A stretch of 57,766 nucleotides of DNA from JBBIQS01 sp037442205 (GCA_037442205.1 JBBIQS010000050.1:1-57766); one strand, 5' to 3'; numbered from the stretch's first letter, positions 25,158 to 33,779 are shown. Numbers and translations are program-made. Notes: a model not told the origin generated them from the letters alone.

Positions 25158-25762
25158 CCACGATGGAGAAGGCGGCCTGTTACCTGAGAGTCAGCACCGA
25201 GCGGCAAACCGTTGAGAACCAGCGCGCCGCGGTGGAACAGCTCGCCCGCGCTCGAGGCTATGATCCGGTCTGGTACGAGGAACAGGAGAGTGCAACCAAG
25301 CACCGGCCGGAACTCGATCGGATGCTGGCCGACGTTCGCCGCGGGAAGGTCGCCGCGGTGATCTGCTGGGCGCTCAATCGCCTGCACCGCAACATGGTGG
25401 CCACGGCCGCGCTGGTGGTTGAATGTGATCGGCTCAGGGTGCGCGTGCTCAGTGTCTCGGAGACCTGGCTTGACACCGACAGCCCGGCCCGGCCGCTGCT
25501 GGTGGCCGTGTTCGGTTGGGTGGCCGAAGAGGAACTACGCCAGCTCAAGGACCGCACCCGCGCCGGCATCCGGCGCGCCCGGGAGAAGGGAACCAAGAGC
25601 GGCAAGGCCATCGGCCGCCCCCGGGCCTCGCCCATCATGCTGTCGGCCGCTGCCGATGCCGTGGCCAGCGGGCGCAGCATCCGCAAGGCGGCCACCATCG
25701 CAGGGGTCAAGGAATCCACTCTGCGGCGCTTCCTCAAGGCGCGCGAGGAGACTCAGCCGTGA
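25154..25762 (+). CDS. Small serine recombinase (resolvase/invertase family)
   Basis: A 202-aa protein. The catalytic Ser lies in YLRVSTERQ (about residue 15). Further active-site positions include RPELDRMLADV and NRLHRN. A long E-helix follows (VAEEELRQLKDRTRAGIRRAREKG), then GRPRA and a C-terminal HTH (SIRKAATIAGVKESTLRRFL). The size and layout are those of DNA invertases or resolvases, not large integrases. It starts at GTG 25154 overlapping the preceding stop (an in-frame ATG is at 25163). Having it beside a tyrosine integrase is unusual. Confidence 0.9.
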   Translation: MTTMEKAACYLRVSTERQTVENQRAAVEQLARARGYDPVWYEEQESATKHRPELDRMLADVRRGKVAAVICWALNRLHRNMVATAALVVECDRLRVRVLSVSETWLDTDSPARPLLVAVFGWVAEEELRQLKDRTRAGIRRAREKGTKSGKAIGRPRASPIMLSAAADAVASGRSIRKAATIAGVKESTLRRFLKAREETQP

Positions 25763-25878
25763 AGTGCCACCACTGCAAGGGAGAGGGCGGCCGGTGGTTG
25801 TGGGCCGGGATGTTCTCGGCGCGGTGGGTGCTCTGCGTTGTGTGCGGTGGCTCGGGCTTCCTCAAGCGCCGCACCTAA
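25759..25878 (+). CDS. 39-aa double-CxxC zinc-finger peptide
   Basis: GTG 25759 overlaps the recombinase stop (GTGA). The peptide carries CHHCKGEGG and CVVCGGSGF, resembling one DnaJ-type zinc-binding unit. It is followed by a strong terminator. Such mini-zinc-fingers are common in phage regulatory operons. Confidence 0.6.
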   Translation: MKCHHCKGEGGRWLWAGMFSARWVLCVVCGGSGFLKRRT

Positions 25879-25902
25879 GCTCCTGCGCAGCCCGCAGTAA
25901 CA

Positions 25903-25944
25903 CGAAGGGCCCCGGGGATGGATTCCCGGGGCCCTTCGCTTTTT
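25903..25944 (+). terminator. Rho-independent terminator
   Basis: A perfect 14-bp stem CGAAGGGCCCCGGG (25903-25916) / CCCGGGGCCCTTCG (25925-25938) is followed by C and TTTTT. It ends the rightward regulatory cassette. Confidence 0.9.
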
Positions 25945-25947
25945 CCC

Positions 25948-26047
25948 GCGCCAAAACCCCCGCCACGCGATTCCAGCGCTGCCCACCACGAATCAGCTAC
26001 TTAGCCACCCTCCCCACCCCCGCGCAATAAGGGGTCGGTTTTGGCGC
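25948..26047. repeat. 11-bp inverted repeat enclosing the convergent gap
   Basis: GCGCCAAAACC (25948-25958) and GGTTTTGGCGC (26037-26047) are exact reverse complements 78 nt apart. They lie in the non-coding gap between the zinc-finger peptide and dpdA. They could be an origin, recombination or transcription-end site. Confidence 0.55.
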
Positions 26048-26054
26048 ATAGGCA

Positions 26055-26840
26055 TCAAACCGCCTTGGCGAACGGCCATGCGTACTGCCTCGCGTTCAAC
26101 TCCAGCCGGCGCAACAGCCTGGAGTGCCACGCCAGCGCCCAGCGCGAGCAGTTGGCGCAACTCTTGTGCGTGCAGCCGAAGAGAGGCGGCGCCCTGCGCG
26201 CGTCGAGACTCCAGGCTAGCGAGTCGGAACTTGCCAGCACGTCGGCGACGCGGCGCAGCCCCTGCACCTTGAATCCGAACCCATGCAGCCGCAGCCCCAT
26301 CCCGTGCAGCTCGCGAAGAAACCGCTCGGCCTCGCCAGTCGCCTGTCGGCGACAGACGGAACCGACTCCGACAACAGGGGCGCGGCGCAGGTCGTGCCCG
26401 CGCCGCTCGTACATCTCGACGCACCGCAGGTAGTCATCCCGCGCGAACCCCTGCAGCACCGGCGCCCACGGGATTTCCGGCGCCAGCTCCCGAAGCGTCT
26501 CAAAGCTTTCGACGGTGCGCCGCTGGTGCTCGGCGAGCGCCAGCCCGGTTTTCTGCAACATGAACGGTTCGCACATCCAGTCTTGGATCGCTGCCCAATC
26601 GAGCCGGCCAATCTCGGCAGCGTAGCGGCGGACCTCTGCCGCGTATTGGCGCGGCGTGGTCTCCCACCTCCCGAATAGTGACAACTCGGAGAACCCTCCC
26701 GAGTCGAGCGCCCAGCGGGCCTCTGCACGCGGCAGCGTGCGACGCTGGAACAGCTGCCGCCGGCTCACAAACAGCGGCACCCCGATCCACCCGAGCCACC
26801 CCGCCTTGTGGGTGCCGAGATAGACAAGAGGGAGGCTCAA
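26055..26840 (-). CDS. dpdA: DpdA-like 7-deazaguanine DNA transglycosylase
   Basis: A 261-aa TGT-like enzyme of the phage DpdA2 type. It opens YLGTHKAGWLGWIGVPLFVSR, with the catalytic-site motif ALDSGGFSEL (Asp46) and QDWMCEP (Asp87), then VGVGSVCRRQ and LHGFGFKVQGL. The C-terminal zinc cluster is Cys223, Cys228, Cys231 and His239 (CTHKSCANC). These enzymes replace guanine in DNA with preQ0 or derivatives, which protects phage DNA from restriction nucleases. The start is TTG 26840 with GGAGAGG 6 nt before it, overlapping the nuclease stop as TTGA. No queuosine-pathway gene lies in the element, so the base would come from the host. Confidence 0.82.
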   Translation of the reverse strand: MSLPLVYLGTHKAGWLGWIGVPLFVSRRQLFQRRTLPRAEARWALDSGGFSELSLFGRWETTPRQYAAEVRRYAAEIGRLDWAAIQDWMCEPFMLQKTGLALAEHQRRTVESFETLRELAPEIPWAPVLQGFARDDYLRCVEMYERRGHDLRRAPVVGVGSVCRRQATGEAERFLRELHGMGLRLHGFGFKVQGLRRVADVLASSDSLAWSLDARRAPPLFGCTHKSCANCSRWALAWHSRLLRRLELNARQYAWPFAKAV

Positions 26841-27190
26841 GGCGTGCCTCTCCTGGCCTTGGCCCGCTGCTCCCCGGCCGGCCACGGCTCCAACAGCCGA
26901 TCCCAGGCCCCCAGCAGCTTCTGGAAGGCCCCCAGCTCCATCGTGACCAGCACCGGCCCGAAGTCGGCCTGGGTGATCGCCAGCGGGATGCGCTCGGGCG
27001 GCGCCGCCGAATTGGCCTCGGCGAACGCTGCCCCGATGTTCGGCCGCCGCTGGCGCTTGCACTCGGGCCAGAACCCCGGGAGGTCAACGTCCGGCACCTC
27101 GCGCCGCCCGCGGAACTGGAGGCCACGGCGGACCCCCAAGGCGCGCGCAATCTCCTGCTCGAACCGCTTGCCCTTCCTGCGGCGGTTCAT
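26837..27190 (-). CDS. PD-(D/E)XK nuclease, probable Holliday-junction resolvase
   Basis: A 117-aa protein. The first helix is KRFEQEIARALG (Glu12), and the active-site strand is PDVDLPGFWPECKR (Asp34/Asp36, Glu43, Lys45). This is the resolvase-like PD-(D/E)XK layout found in many phages. It would resolve branched replication intermediates before packaging. The ATG at 27190 is coupled to the preceding gene by ATGA, and its stop is coupled to dpdA. Confidence 0.72.
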   Translation of the reverse strand: MNRRRKGKRFEQEIARALGVRRGLQFRGRREVPDVDLPGFWPECKRQRRPNIGAAFAEANSAAPPERIPLAITQADFGPVLVTMELGAFQKLLGAWDRLLEPWPAGEQRAKARRGTP

Positions 27191-27474
27191 CGGCCCGACC
27201 TCCTGCCGAAGACCACCGGGTGCGGCCCCACTCGCTCGCCGCTCCCGTTTCCCTCCGGGCAGGCGTGCGGCCCCGGGCTCCCGATGAAGTGGCCCGATTC
27301 CCAGGCGTGCCGAGTGAATCCGCAGATCGGACAGACGCCCGGGAAGGTGCGCGCGAAGTCCTCGCACCAATGCCGCCAGTAGGCATCCTCTGCCCGCTGC
27401 CATCTGCGCCAGGTGGCGATGCCGCCAGCGACGCAGACCACCAGCAGCGGCAAGAAGAACAGAAAGAAGATCAT
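27187..27474 (-). CDS. TM-anchored zinc-ribbon-like protein
   Basis: A 95-aa protein with an N-terminal TM helix (2-19, IFFLFFLPLLVVCVAGGI) and then a compact zinc-binding pattern. The candidate ligands are CPIC, the His residues in CGFTRHAWESGH, and PHAC. No known family is recognised. It is coupled by ATGA at both ends. Confidence 0.6.
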   Translation of the reverse strand: MIFFLFFLPLLVVCVAGGIATWRRWQRAEDAYWRHWCEDFARTFPGVCPICGFTRHAWESGHFIGSPGPHACPEGNGSGERVGPHPVVFGRRSGR

Positions 27475-27650
27475 TGGCCCCGCTCCCTTCTCGCCCGCTG
27501 GCGAATCAGCGCCGCGGCGCGGAACTCCGCGACGTGCCGCGGCTTGTGGTCCCCCTCTTCGATGATGCCGGCCCGTTCCTCCCACTCGTCTCGGAGGTCG
27601 GCCGGCCAACTCTGCGGCGGCGCCGAGAGCGCCCGGGGTTCACGCGGCAT
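27471..27650 (-). CDS. Small charged protein
   Basis: A 59-aa protein starting at ATG 27650 behind GGAGGG. It is acidic in the middle and basic at the end, with no recognised motif except W-P-x-D-L-R-D-E-W-E. Its stop is ATGA-coupled to the next gene. Confidence 0.48.
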   Translation of the reverse strand: MPREPRALSAPPQSWPADLRDEWEERAGIIEEGDHKPRHVAEFRAAALIRQRARRERGQ

Positions 27651-27975
27651 GACGTGGCGCCCCTCCCTTCTGCCCTCGGAACTCCGCGCACGCGGCGCAC
27701 GTCGCCTCACCCCGGCAGAGACAGGTAAAGCGCCAGGTCGAGTCACCCGAGGCCCCGTCGCGCATGACCACCACGCGGGCCGGCGGGTAGCCGTCGCTCC
27801 CCTCGCGGATCTCCTGCACCCGCACCCCAAAGCGCCTCCCGCCGATGCGCTCGAGGTTGGCCCCCAGGTGCCAGCCGTTGTCAGCGAGAGCCGCGCGAAC
27901 CTTGCTCCGCTTGCTGCGCTCCTTGAGCTTGGAGCGGATCAGCAGATCCAGCTGCATCGGATCGCGGGCGCTCAT
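27640..27975 (-). CDS. Zinc-finger DNA/RNA-binding-like protein
   Basis: A 111-aa protein starting at ATG 27975, which overlaps the preceding stop (an alternative ATG is at 27984). It has a basic N-terminal helical region (IRSKLKERSKRSKVRAALAD), a beta-rich middle, and a C-terminal Cys cluster (CLCRGEATCAAC). The cluster suggests a zinc knuckle. Function unknown; it is an early-operon protein. Confidence 0.62.
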   Translation of the reverse strand: MSARDPMQLDLLIRSKLKERSKRSKVRAALADNGWHLGANLERIGGRRFGVRVQEIREGSDGYPPARVVVMRDGASGDSTWRFTCLCRGEATCAACAEFRGQKGGAPRHAA

Positions 27976-28703
27976 TTCAGGCACCTCACGCAGTCGGCTG
28001 GGCTCTGCGGCGTGCAGCCCTCGCAGGCCGGCGAGGCTCGCACCTCGTCACCGTGCAGCGGGCGCGGCGAGCCCGGCCACGGCGTCACCCCAGGCGCCAC
28101 CTGTGCCGAGGCGCCGCCCGTTGCGCTGCACGCCTCCCTGATCATGCAATCGCCACAGGCCGGGCCTCCGAGGCGCGTGCAGTCCTCATGGCGCGTGACC
28201 CCTGCCGGCTGCGGCTTCGACTGGTCGCGTTGCGGCGCCTTGCACCGGCCCAGATCCCGGCACTCGCAGCAGCCCCCCGGCTTGTGGGAGCAGCGAACGA
28301 CCGTTCCCGGCGGGAAGCCCTGCGCCGGCGCGGCTGCAACTATCGGGACGGCATCGGCCTTCACGCAGACGGCGCGGAGAGCCCCGGCGATTTCCCGGGC
28401 CATCCGTTGGCGCCGCCGCAATCCGTCCTCACTTGCCTCCCGCGCCATGTGCTCGAACTCGGCCGCCGCATCATCCAGCGCGTCACGCTCCCCGAGCGTC
28501 AGCACGAAGCGCGGGGAGGGGGTCGCGGAAGAATCCCCGCGCCCACCCTCCCCACCCCCCACCCCCTCGCCTGCCATCCCGCAGCGGGCCAGGTAGTGCC
28601 GAGCCATCGCCTCATCGCACCCGACGCACAGCAGGCCATCGCCGCGACCGAACAGGACGGCGACGCTGATTGGGCCATCCGGCAGCACCGAATGACAGAG
28701 CAC
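27972..28703 (-). CDS. Cys-rich protein, first gene of the right operon
   Basis: A 243-aa protein starting at GTG 28703. An N-terminal Cys/His cluster (VLCHS... LLCVGCDEAMARHY) is followed by a helical middle (EFEHMAREASEDGLRRRQRM). The C-terminal third has four or more Cys pairs (CSHKPGGCCECRDLGRC, CGDCMIREAC, CEGC, CVRC). The layout suggests two or three zinc or metal clusters. No replication or transcription domain is recognised, but it has the most likely position for a replication or early-control protein. An upstream GTG/ATG choice is possible. Confidence 0.6.
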   Translation of the reverse strand: MLCHSVLPDGPISVAVLFGRGDGLLCVGCDEAMARHYLARCGMAGEGVGGGEGGRGDSSATPSPRFVLTLGERDALDDAAAEFEHMAREASEDGLRRRQRMAREIAGALRAVCVKADAVPIVAAAPAQGFPPGTVVRCSHKPGGCCECRDLGRCKAPQRDQSKPQPAGVTRHEDCTRLGGPACGDCMIREACSATGGASAQVAPGVTPWPGSPRPLHGDEVRASPACEGCTPQSPADCVRCLK

Positions 28704-28754
28704 GCACCGCCTGAGAACCGACCCTTCCGGCGGGGTCGGTCGGGTCTTTGGCCT

Positions 28755-28771
28755 ACAACTACTTCTTCGAG
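28755..28771 (+). repeat. attR-like direct repeat, right boundary of provirus
   Basis: ACAACTACTTCTTCGAG matches the left copy at 14371 in 15 of 17 positions. In frame it reads AYNYFFEVGQ then TAG, echoing the left gene's end GHNYRFEIR then TAG. It looks like a remnant 3' end of the target gene. Confidence 0.6.
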
Positions 28772-28869
28772 GTCGGGCAGTAGCGGTCTCCGAGGTGCGG
28801 AGGATCTCGCGGGCCTGGGAGCGCCGGCGTCCCGCCGGCCGCGGCGGGCGAGCCGAGCCATAGCAGCTC

Positions 28870-28911
28870 GAAGCCCGCCCCCGGCAATGCCAGGAGCGGG
28901 CTTCGTCTTTT
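28870..28911 (+). terminator. Rho-independent terminator right of the provirus
   Basis: GAAGCCCGC (28870-28878) pairs with GCGGGCTTC (28896-28904) and is followed by GTCTTTT. It may originally have served the gene at the integration site. Confidence 0.6.
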
Positions 28912-28943
28912 GAGGCACCGGGGATCGAGCTTGGAAGCCCGAG

Positions 28944-28980
28944 CCCCTCGACTCCGCTGCGCTACGCTCGGGCTGACCGG
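28944..28980. repeat. Dispersed intergenic repeat, copy D
   Basis: CCCCTCGACTCCGCTGCGCT plus ACGCTCGGGCTGACCGG matches the units at 5284 and 6651. It lies in the gap between the provirus boundary and ndk. Confidence 0.6.
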
Positions 28981-29012
28981 CGGTGGCGTCCCGAGCGAAG
29001 GCGCCGATCCGC

Positions 29013-29450
<438 letters not shown>

Positions 29451-29545
29451 CTGTCCTTCTCTCCTTGATGCGTCCCGGCGCTTCGCGGCCGGCTTTGAGT
29501 TGTCTGTCTGCTGGGAGGAGCCGGCCTAAAGCGGCCGGCGCCCCA

Positions 29546-30433
29546 CTACTTCTTGCGGCTGGCCAGCACTTCCTTGAGGGTCGAGCCGAGCTCGGCCGGG
29601 CTGGGGGCGACCTTGACCCCGGCGGCCTCGAGCGCCTTGACCTTCTCGACGGCGGTGCCCTTGCCGCCCGAGATGATGGCGCCGGCGTGGCCCATCCGCT
29701 TGCCCGGAGGCGCGGTCCGCCCGGCGATGAAGCCCACCACCGGCTTCTTCAGCTCCTTGGCGATGTACTCCGCCGCCTTCTCCTCGTCGTTGCCGCCGAT
29801 CTCGCCGATCATGATGATCGACTCGGTCTCGGGATCGGCGTTGAACAGCTTCAGCACGTCGACGAAGTCGAGCCCGTGCACTGGGTCGCCGCCGATGCCC
29901 ACCGCGGTCGACTGGCCCAGGCCCATCTGCGTCACCTGGTGCACCGCCTCGTAGGTCAGCGTCCCGGAGCGGCTGACGATGCCCACGTTGCCCGCCTTGT
30001 GGATGTGGCCGGGCATGATGCCGATCTTGCAGCCGGCGCCGGGGGTGATCACGCCCGGGCAGTTGGGGCCGATCAGCTTGACGTCGGTGCCCGCGAGCGC
30101 CCGGCGGACCTTGACCATGTCCAGGACCGGGATGCCCTCGGTGATGGCCACGATCACCTTGCAGCCGGCGTCGGCGGCCTCGAGGATGGCGTCGGCGGCG
30201 AACGGCGGGGGCACGAAGATCGCCGAGGTGTTGGCGCCGGCGTCCTTCACCGCCTGGGCGACGCTGTTGAAGATCGGCACCTTGTCCTCGAACTTGGTGC
30301 CGCCCTTGCCCGGCACCGAGCCGGCGACGATCTTGGTGCCGTACTCCAGCATCTGCTTGGTGTGGAAGCTGCCGGCGCCGCCGGTGATGCCCTGCACGAC
30401 GACCCGGGTGTCCTTGTTGACGATGATGCTCAT
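29546..30433 (-). CDS. sucD: Succinyl-CoA synthetase alpha subunit
   Basis: 295 aa. It has an N-terminal CoA-binding Rossmann domain (VVQGITGGAGSFHTKQM) and the phospho-acceptor His in RMGHAGAIISGGKGTA. It pairs with SucC to convert succinyl-CoA, ADP/GDP and phosphate to succinate, CoA and ATP/GTP in the TCA cycle. It follows sucC after 54 nt. Confidence 0.97.
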   Translation of the reverse strand: MSIIVNKDTRVVVQGITGGAGSFHTKQMLEYGTKIVAGSVPGKGGTKFEDKVPIFNSVAQAVKDAGANTSAIFVPPPFAADAILEAADAGCKVIVAITEGIPVLDMVKVRRALAGTDVKLIGPNCPGVITPGAGCKIGIMPGHIHKAGNVGIVSRSGTLTYEAVHQVTQMGLGQSTAVGIGGDPVHGLDFVDVLKLFNADPETESIIMIGEIGGNDEEKAAEYIAKELKKPVVGFIAGRTAPPGKRMGHAGAIISGGKGTAVEKVKALEAAGVKVAPSPAELGSTLKEVLASRKK

Positions 30434-30487
30434 GGGGTGCTCTCCGAAATCTGGTTCACGTAGGAAGGTTTAGAGACCCTGATCGCC

Positions 30488-31678
<1,191 letters not shown>

Positions 31679-32005
31679 CGCGTGCTCTCCAAGGCTTCGA
31701 TGCGCTGCGAAAGAACGGCTGCCCCTCCGGACGGTCGGGGAGCGGGCAAACTACCCAAGGACGCCACTGTCGTAAAGCGGAACGTTCAACAGCCGAAAGC
31801 GCCTGTGATTCAACGCGGTTGCCCGCTGTCGGGGACGGCGGGCGCTGGGCCGCGGCTGGCGCGGCGCGTCAGGAGCGCGGGCGACCTGCCTGCGGGTCGA
31901 GTCAGTGGTCTCAGGCCGGGCGAGGCCTTGGCGCGTGCCGGGGCGGGGGTCGGAGCGCGGGCGCCTGCCAATGCCGCGATTGGGACTCGGGCGCCAGCCG
32001 CCGGG

Positions 32006-32644
32006 TCATCGGGTGAAGGCGAAGTCGTCGAGCCCGATTCCCTGGGTATCGGTGATGTCGACGACCTCGATGCGAGTGACGTCCGAGAACTTGGCGAGCG
32101 AGACCGCGACCGGCGTGGTGTTGGCCCCGATCCCGACGATGTCGACGGTGCCCAGCAGCGCGCCGTTTCGCAGCACGCGAACCTTGGCGATCACGCCGCT
32201 GTCGGTGACGCCCACGGCGCGGAACGACAGCTCGGAGACCGGGGTGCCAAAGTCGACATAGAGCGGCTCGGCGCAACCCTGGCTGCAGATGATGTTGGGC
32301 CGGCTGCTGTTGAAGTAGGAGGCGTAGCTGAGGGTATCGACGGTTCCCTGGGTCGTGGAGAACGTCGCGGCGGGGGCGTACTGGTTCGTCACCGGCCCGG
32401 AGGCAAGGTCGTCGAAGTTGATGGTGACGCGAGTGCCGGCGTGGACGGGGCCGGCGTCGGCGCTCCCGGCGTCGGAGTCCCCGCTGGCCGGCGTGCCGCC
32501 GTCGTTCACCTCGCCTGGCCGGTCCGGTTGGCCCGGGCTGCAGGATGCACCAACTGCTGCTCCGAGGAAGGCGGCTGCGAGCGCGATGAACCAGAAGTGG
32601 AGCCTGCGGAAAAATTCCTTTGCCGGGAATCCGTGACCCTTCAT
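32006..32644 (-). CDS. Secreted lipoprotein with SucC-derived N terminus
   Basis: 212 aa starting at ATG 32644. The first 14 residues (MKGHGFPAKEFFRR) mirror SucC (MKIHEFQAKEIFRK). A hydrophobic segment and lipobox-like end follow (LHFWFIALAAAFLGAAVGASC). Next comes an acidic D/G/S/A linker (about 45-70) and a beta-sandwich-like domain (VTINFDDLASG ... LYVDFGTPVSELSFRAV ... IEVVDITDTQGIGLDDFAF) typical of PEP-CTERM/DUF-type carbohydrate-binding folds. It is an exported surface protein of unknown ligand. The long charged n-region is odd for a lipoprotein and is explained by the duplication. Confidence 0.75.
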   Translation of the reverse strand: MKGHGFPAKEFFRRLHFWFIALAAAFLGAAVGASCSPGQPDRPGEVNDGGTPASGDSDAGSADAGPVHAGTRVTINFDDLASGPVTNQYAPAATFSTTQGTVDTLSYASYFNSSRPNIICSQGCAEPLYVDFGTPVSELSFRAVGVTDSGVIAKVRVLRNGALLGTVDIVGIGANTTPVAVSLAKFSDVTRIEVVDITDTQGIGLDDFAFTR

Positions 32645-32847
32645 CGCGCGCCTCCAAGGCTTCAACGAGCTGCGCCGGGCGACCGCTCCCCCGACTGCCG
32701 GGAAGCGAGCAGGCTAGGCAATGGCGTCCACCAAGTGAAGCCAGGTTCGGCAGGACGCGGAAGCGTCGTGATTCCAGGGGTTGCCCGTATCGAGGGCGGC
32801 ATGGCGGGTCGGGAGCGCAGGCGAATCGCCCGTAGATCGAGTCGTCG
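32605..32847 (-). repeat. Copy 2 of the sucC 5' duplication
   Basis: The diverged copy (I estimate about two-thirds identity by eye) of 31641-31907 lies upstream of and within the start of the lipoprotein gene, in the same orientation. It preserves the RBS GCCTTGGAGG before the ATG. Confidence 0.65.
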
Positions 32848-32945
32848 GAGAGCACGCCGGTGAGCCACGCCTTTTGGCCGCCCGCGCTCCCCAGTTGGCT
32901 GCCGAGGCGGGGTCGTGCTCCAATGCGCCGCTTTTCGGAGGAACG

Positions 32946-33779
32946 ATGCCGGCGGCGACAAGACATCTGGCTGTGCTGCTCGGCCTGGCGGCCGGCCTCT
33001 TCCCGCTTGCGGCGCGGGCGGGAGGCGAGCGCTGCTACCAGCGCGTCAGCAGCATGAACGAGCTGCTGCTGCCGGCCGACGGAGCTGCCGACGTGCCGCT
33101 CAACACGCGGATCTGGGTCGGCAACTCGCAGCGGCGGGGGCTCGACCTCAAGGTGACCCTGCTCGACTCGTCGGGCGAGGACCAGCCCTGCGACCACAGC
33201 GAGATCAAGAGCGCGGAGGGAGCCAGCGCCCTGGTGCTCACTCCCCTCTCGCCGCTGCGGCCCAACGCCAGCTATCAGGTGCGGGTCGACCGCTTCGTGC
33301 TCGCCGACTTCAAGACCGGCACCTCCTCACGGTCGACGCCGCCCAGCCGGCCCCACGTCTTCAAGCGCCAGGGCTCGCGCCATCCGCTGATCTCGCTGCG
33401 CGCCAGGCCCTGCGATCCCGAGGACGGAATCCGCTTCGAGCTGGGCAGGACCAACGGGCTCCTGGTGGCCGACGTCAACCAGACCGCCACCCTCGATTCT
33501 TCGAAGTTCGAGGGACAGGTCGCCGCGCTCGGCGATGAGACGCTGTGGATCGGCACCGGCTATCCGGAGAGCTCGTGGAAGGAGGCCGAGCCGGGCGCCA
33601 CCGCCCAGGTGCGCTTCGGGCAGTTCGATCTGGCCGGCAATTTCTCCGGCTGGACCGAGCCTCAGAGCGCCCAGGTGCCGTACGTCGGCTGCGGCGGATG
33701 CTCGACGGGAAGCGGCGCGCTGCCGCTGGCGGCGCTGGCGATCCTCGGGCTGGGGATGCGGCGCAGGCGGGCGCGCTGA
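32946..33779 (+). CDS. Exported protein with MYXO-CTERM-type sorting signal
   Basis: 277 aa starting at ATG 32946 behind GGAGGAACG. It has a Sec signal (LAVLLGLAAGLFPLAARA). The body is Ig-like and beta-rich (LPADGAADVPLNTRIWVG, then LTPLSPLRPNASYQVRVD, as in Big_5 domains). The C terminus is GCGGCSTGS, then a TM helix (ALPLAALAILGLG) and MRRRRAR, the tripartite MYXO-CTERM pattern. Such proteins are anchored or processed at the myxobacterial cell surface. This is the clearest taxonomic marker in the window. Confidence 0.82.
   Translation: MPAATRHLAVLLGLAAGLFPLAARAGGERCYQRVSSMNELLLPADGAADVPLNTRIWVGNSQRRGLDLKVTLLDSSGEDQPCDHSEIKSAEGASALVLTPLSPLRPNASYQVRVDRFVLADFKTGTSSRSTPPSRPHVFKRQGSRHPLISLRARPCDPEDGIRFELGRTNGLLVADVNQTATLDSSKFEGQVAALGDETLWIGTGYPESSWKEAEPGATAQVRFGQFDLAGNFSGWTEPQSAQVPYVGCGGCSTGSGALPLAALAILGLGMRRRRAR

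Larger units (their letters stand above)
14371..28771. mobile_element. 14.4-kb integrated tailless dsDNA virus-like element (provirus)
   Basis: The boundaries are the 17-bp imperfect direct repeats. The content runs from a tyrosine integrase through a leftward operon with M23 peptidase, holin-like, spike-like, capsid-candidate and packaging-type ATPase genes and many single-TM proteins. Divergent recombination and regulation genes follow, then a leftward operon with a nuclease and a DpdA-like base-modification gene. No tail, portal, large terminase or polymerase gene is recognisable. The size and gene set resemble tectivirus-like (PRD1/PM2-type) viruses with an inner membrane. The class is inferred from organisation and the ATPase; the capsid fold has not been verified. 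Confidence 0.75.

Noticed and set aside
14371..28771. Gene transfer agent or tailed-phage remnant
   Set aside because: No large terminase, portal, tail tube, tape measure or baseplate gene could be found, and the coupled genes look intact rather than decayed.
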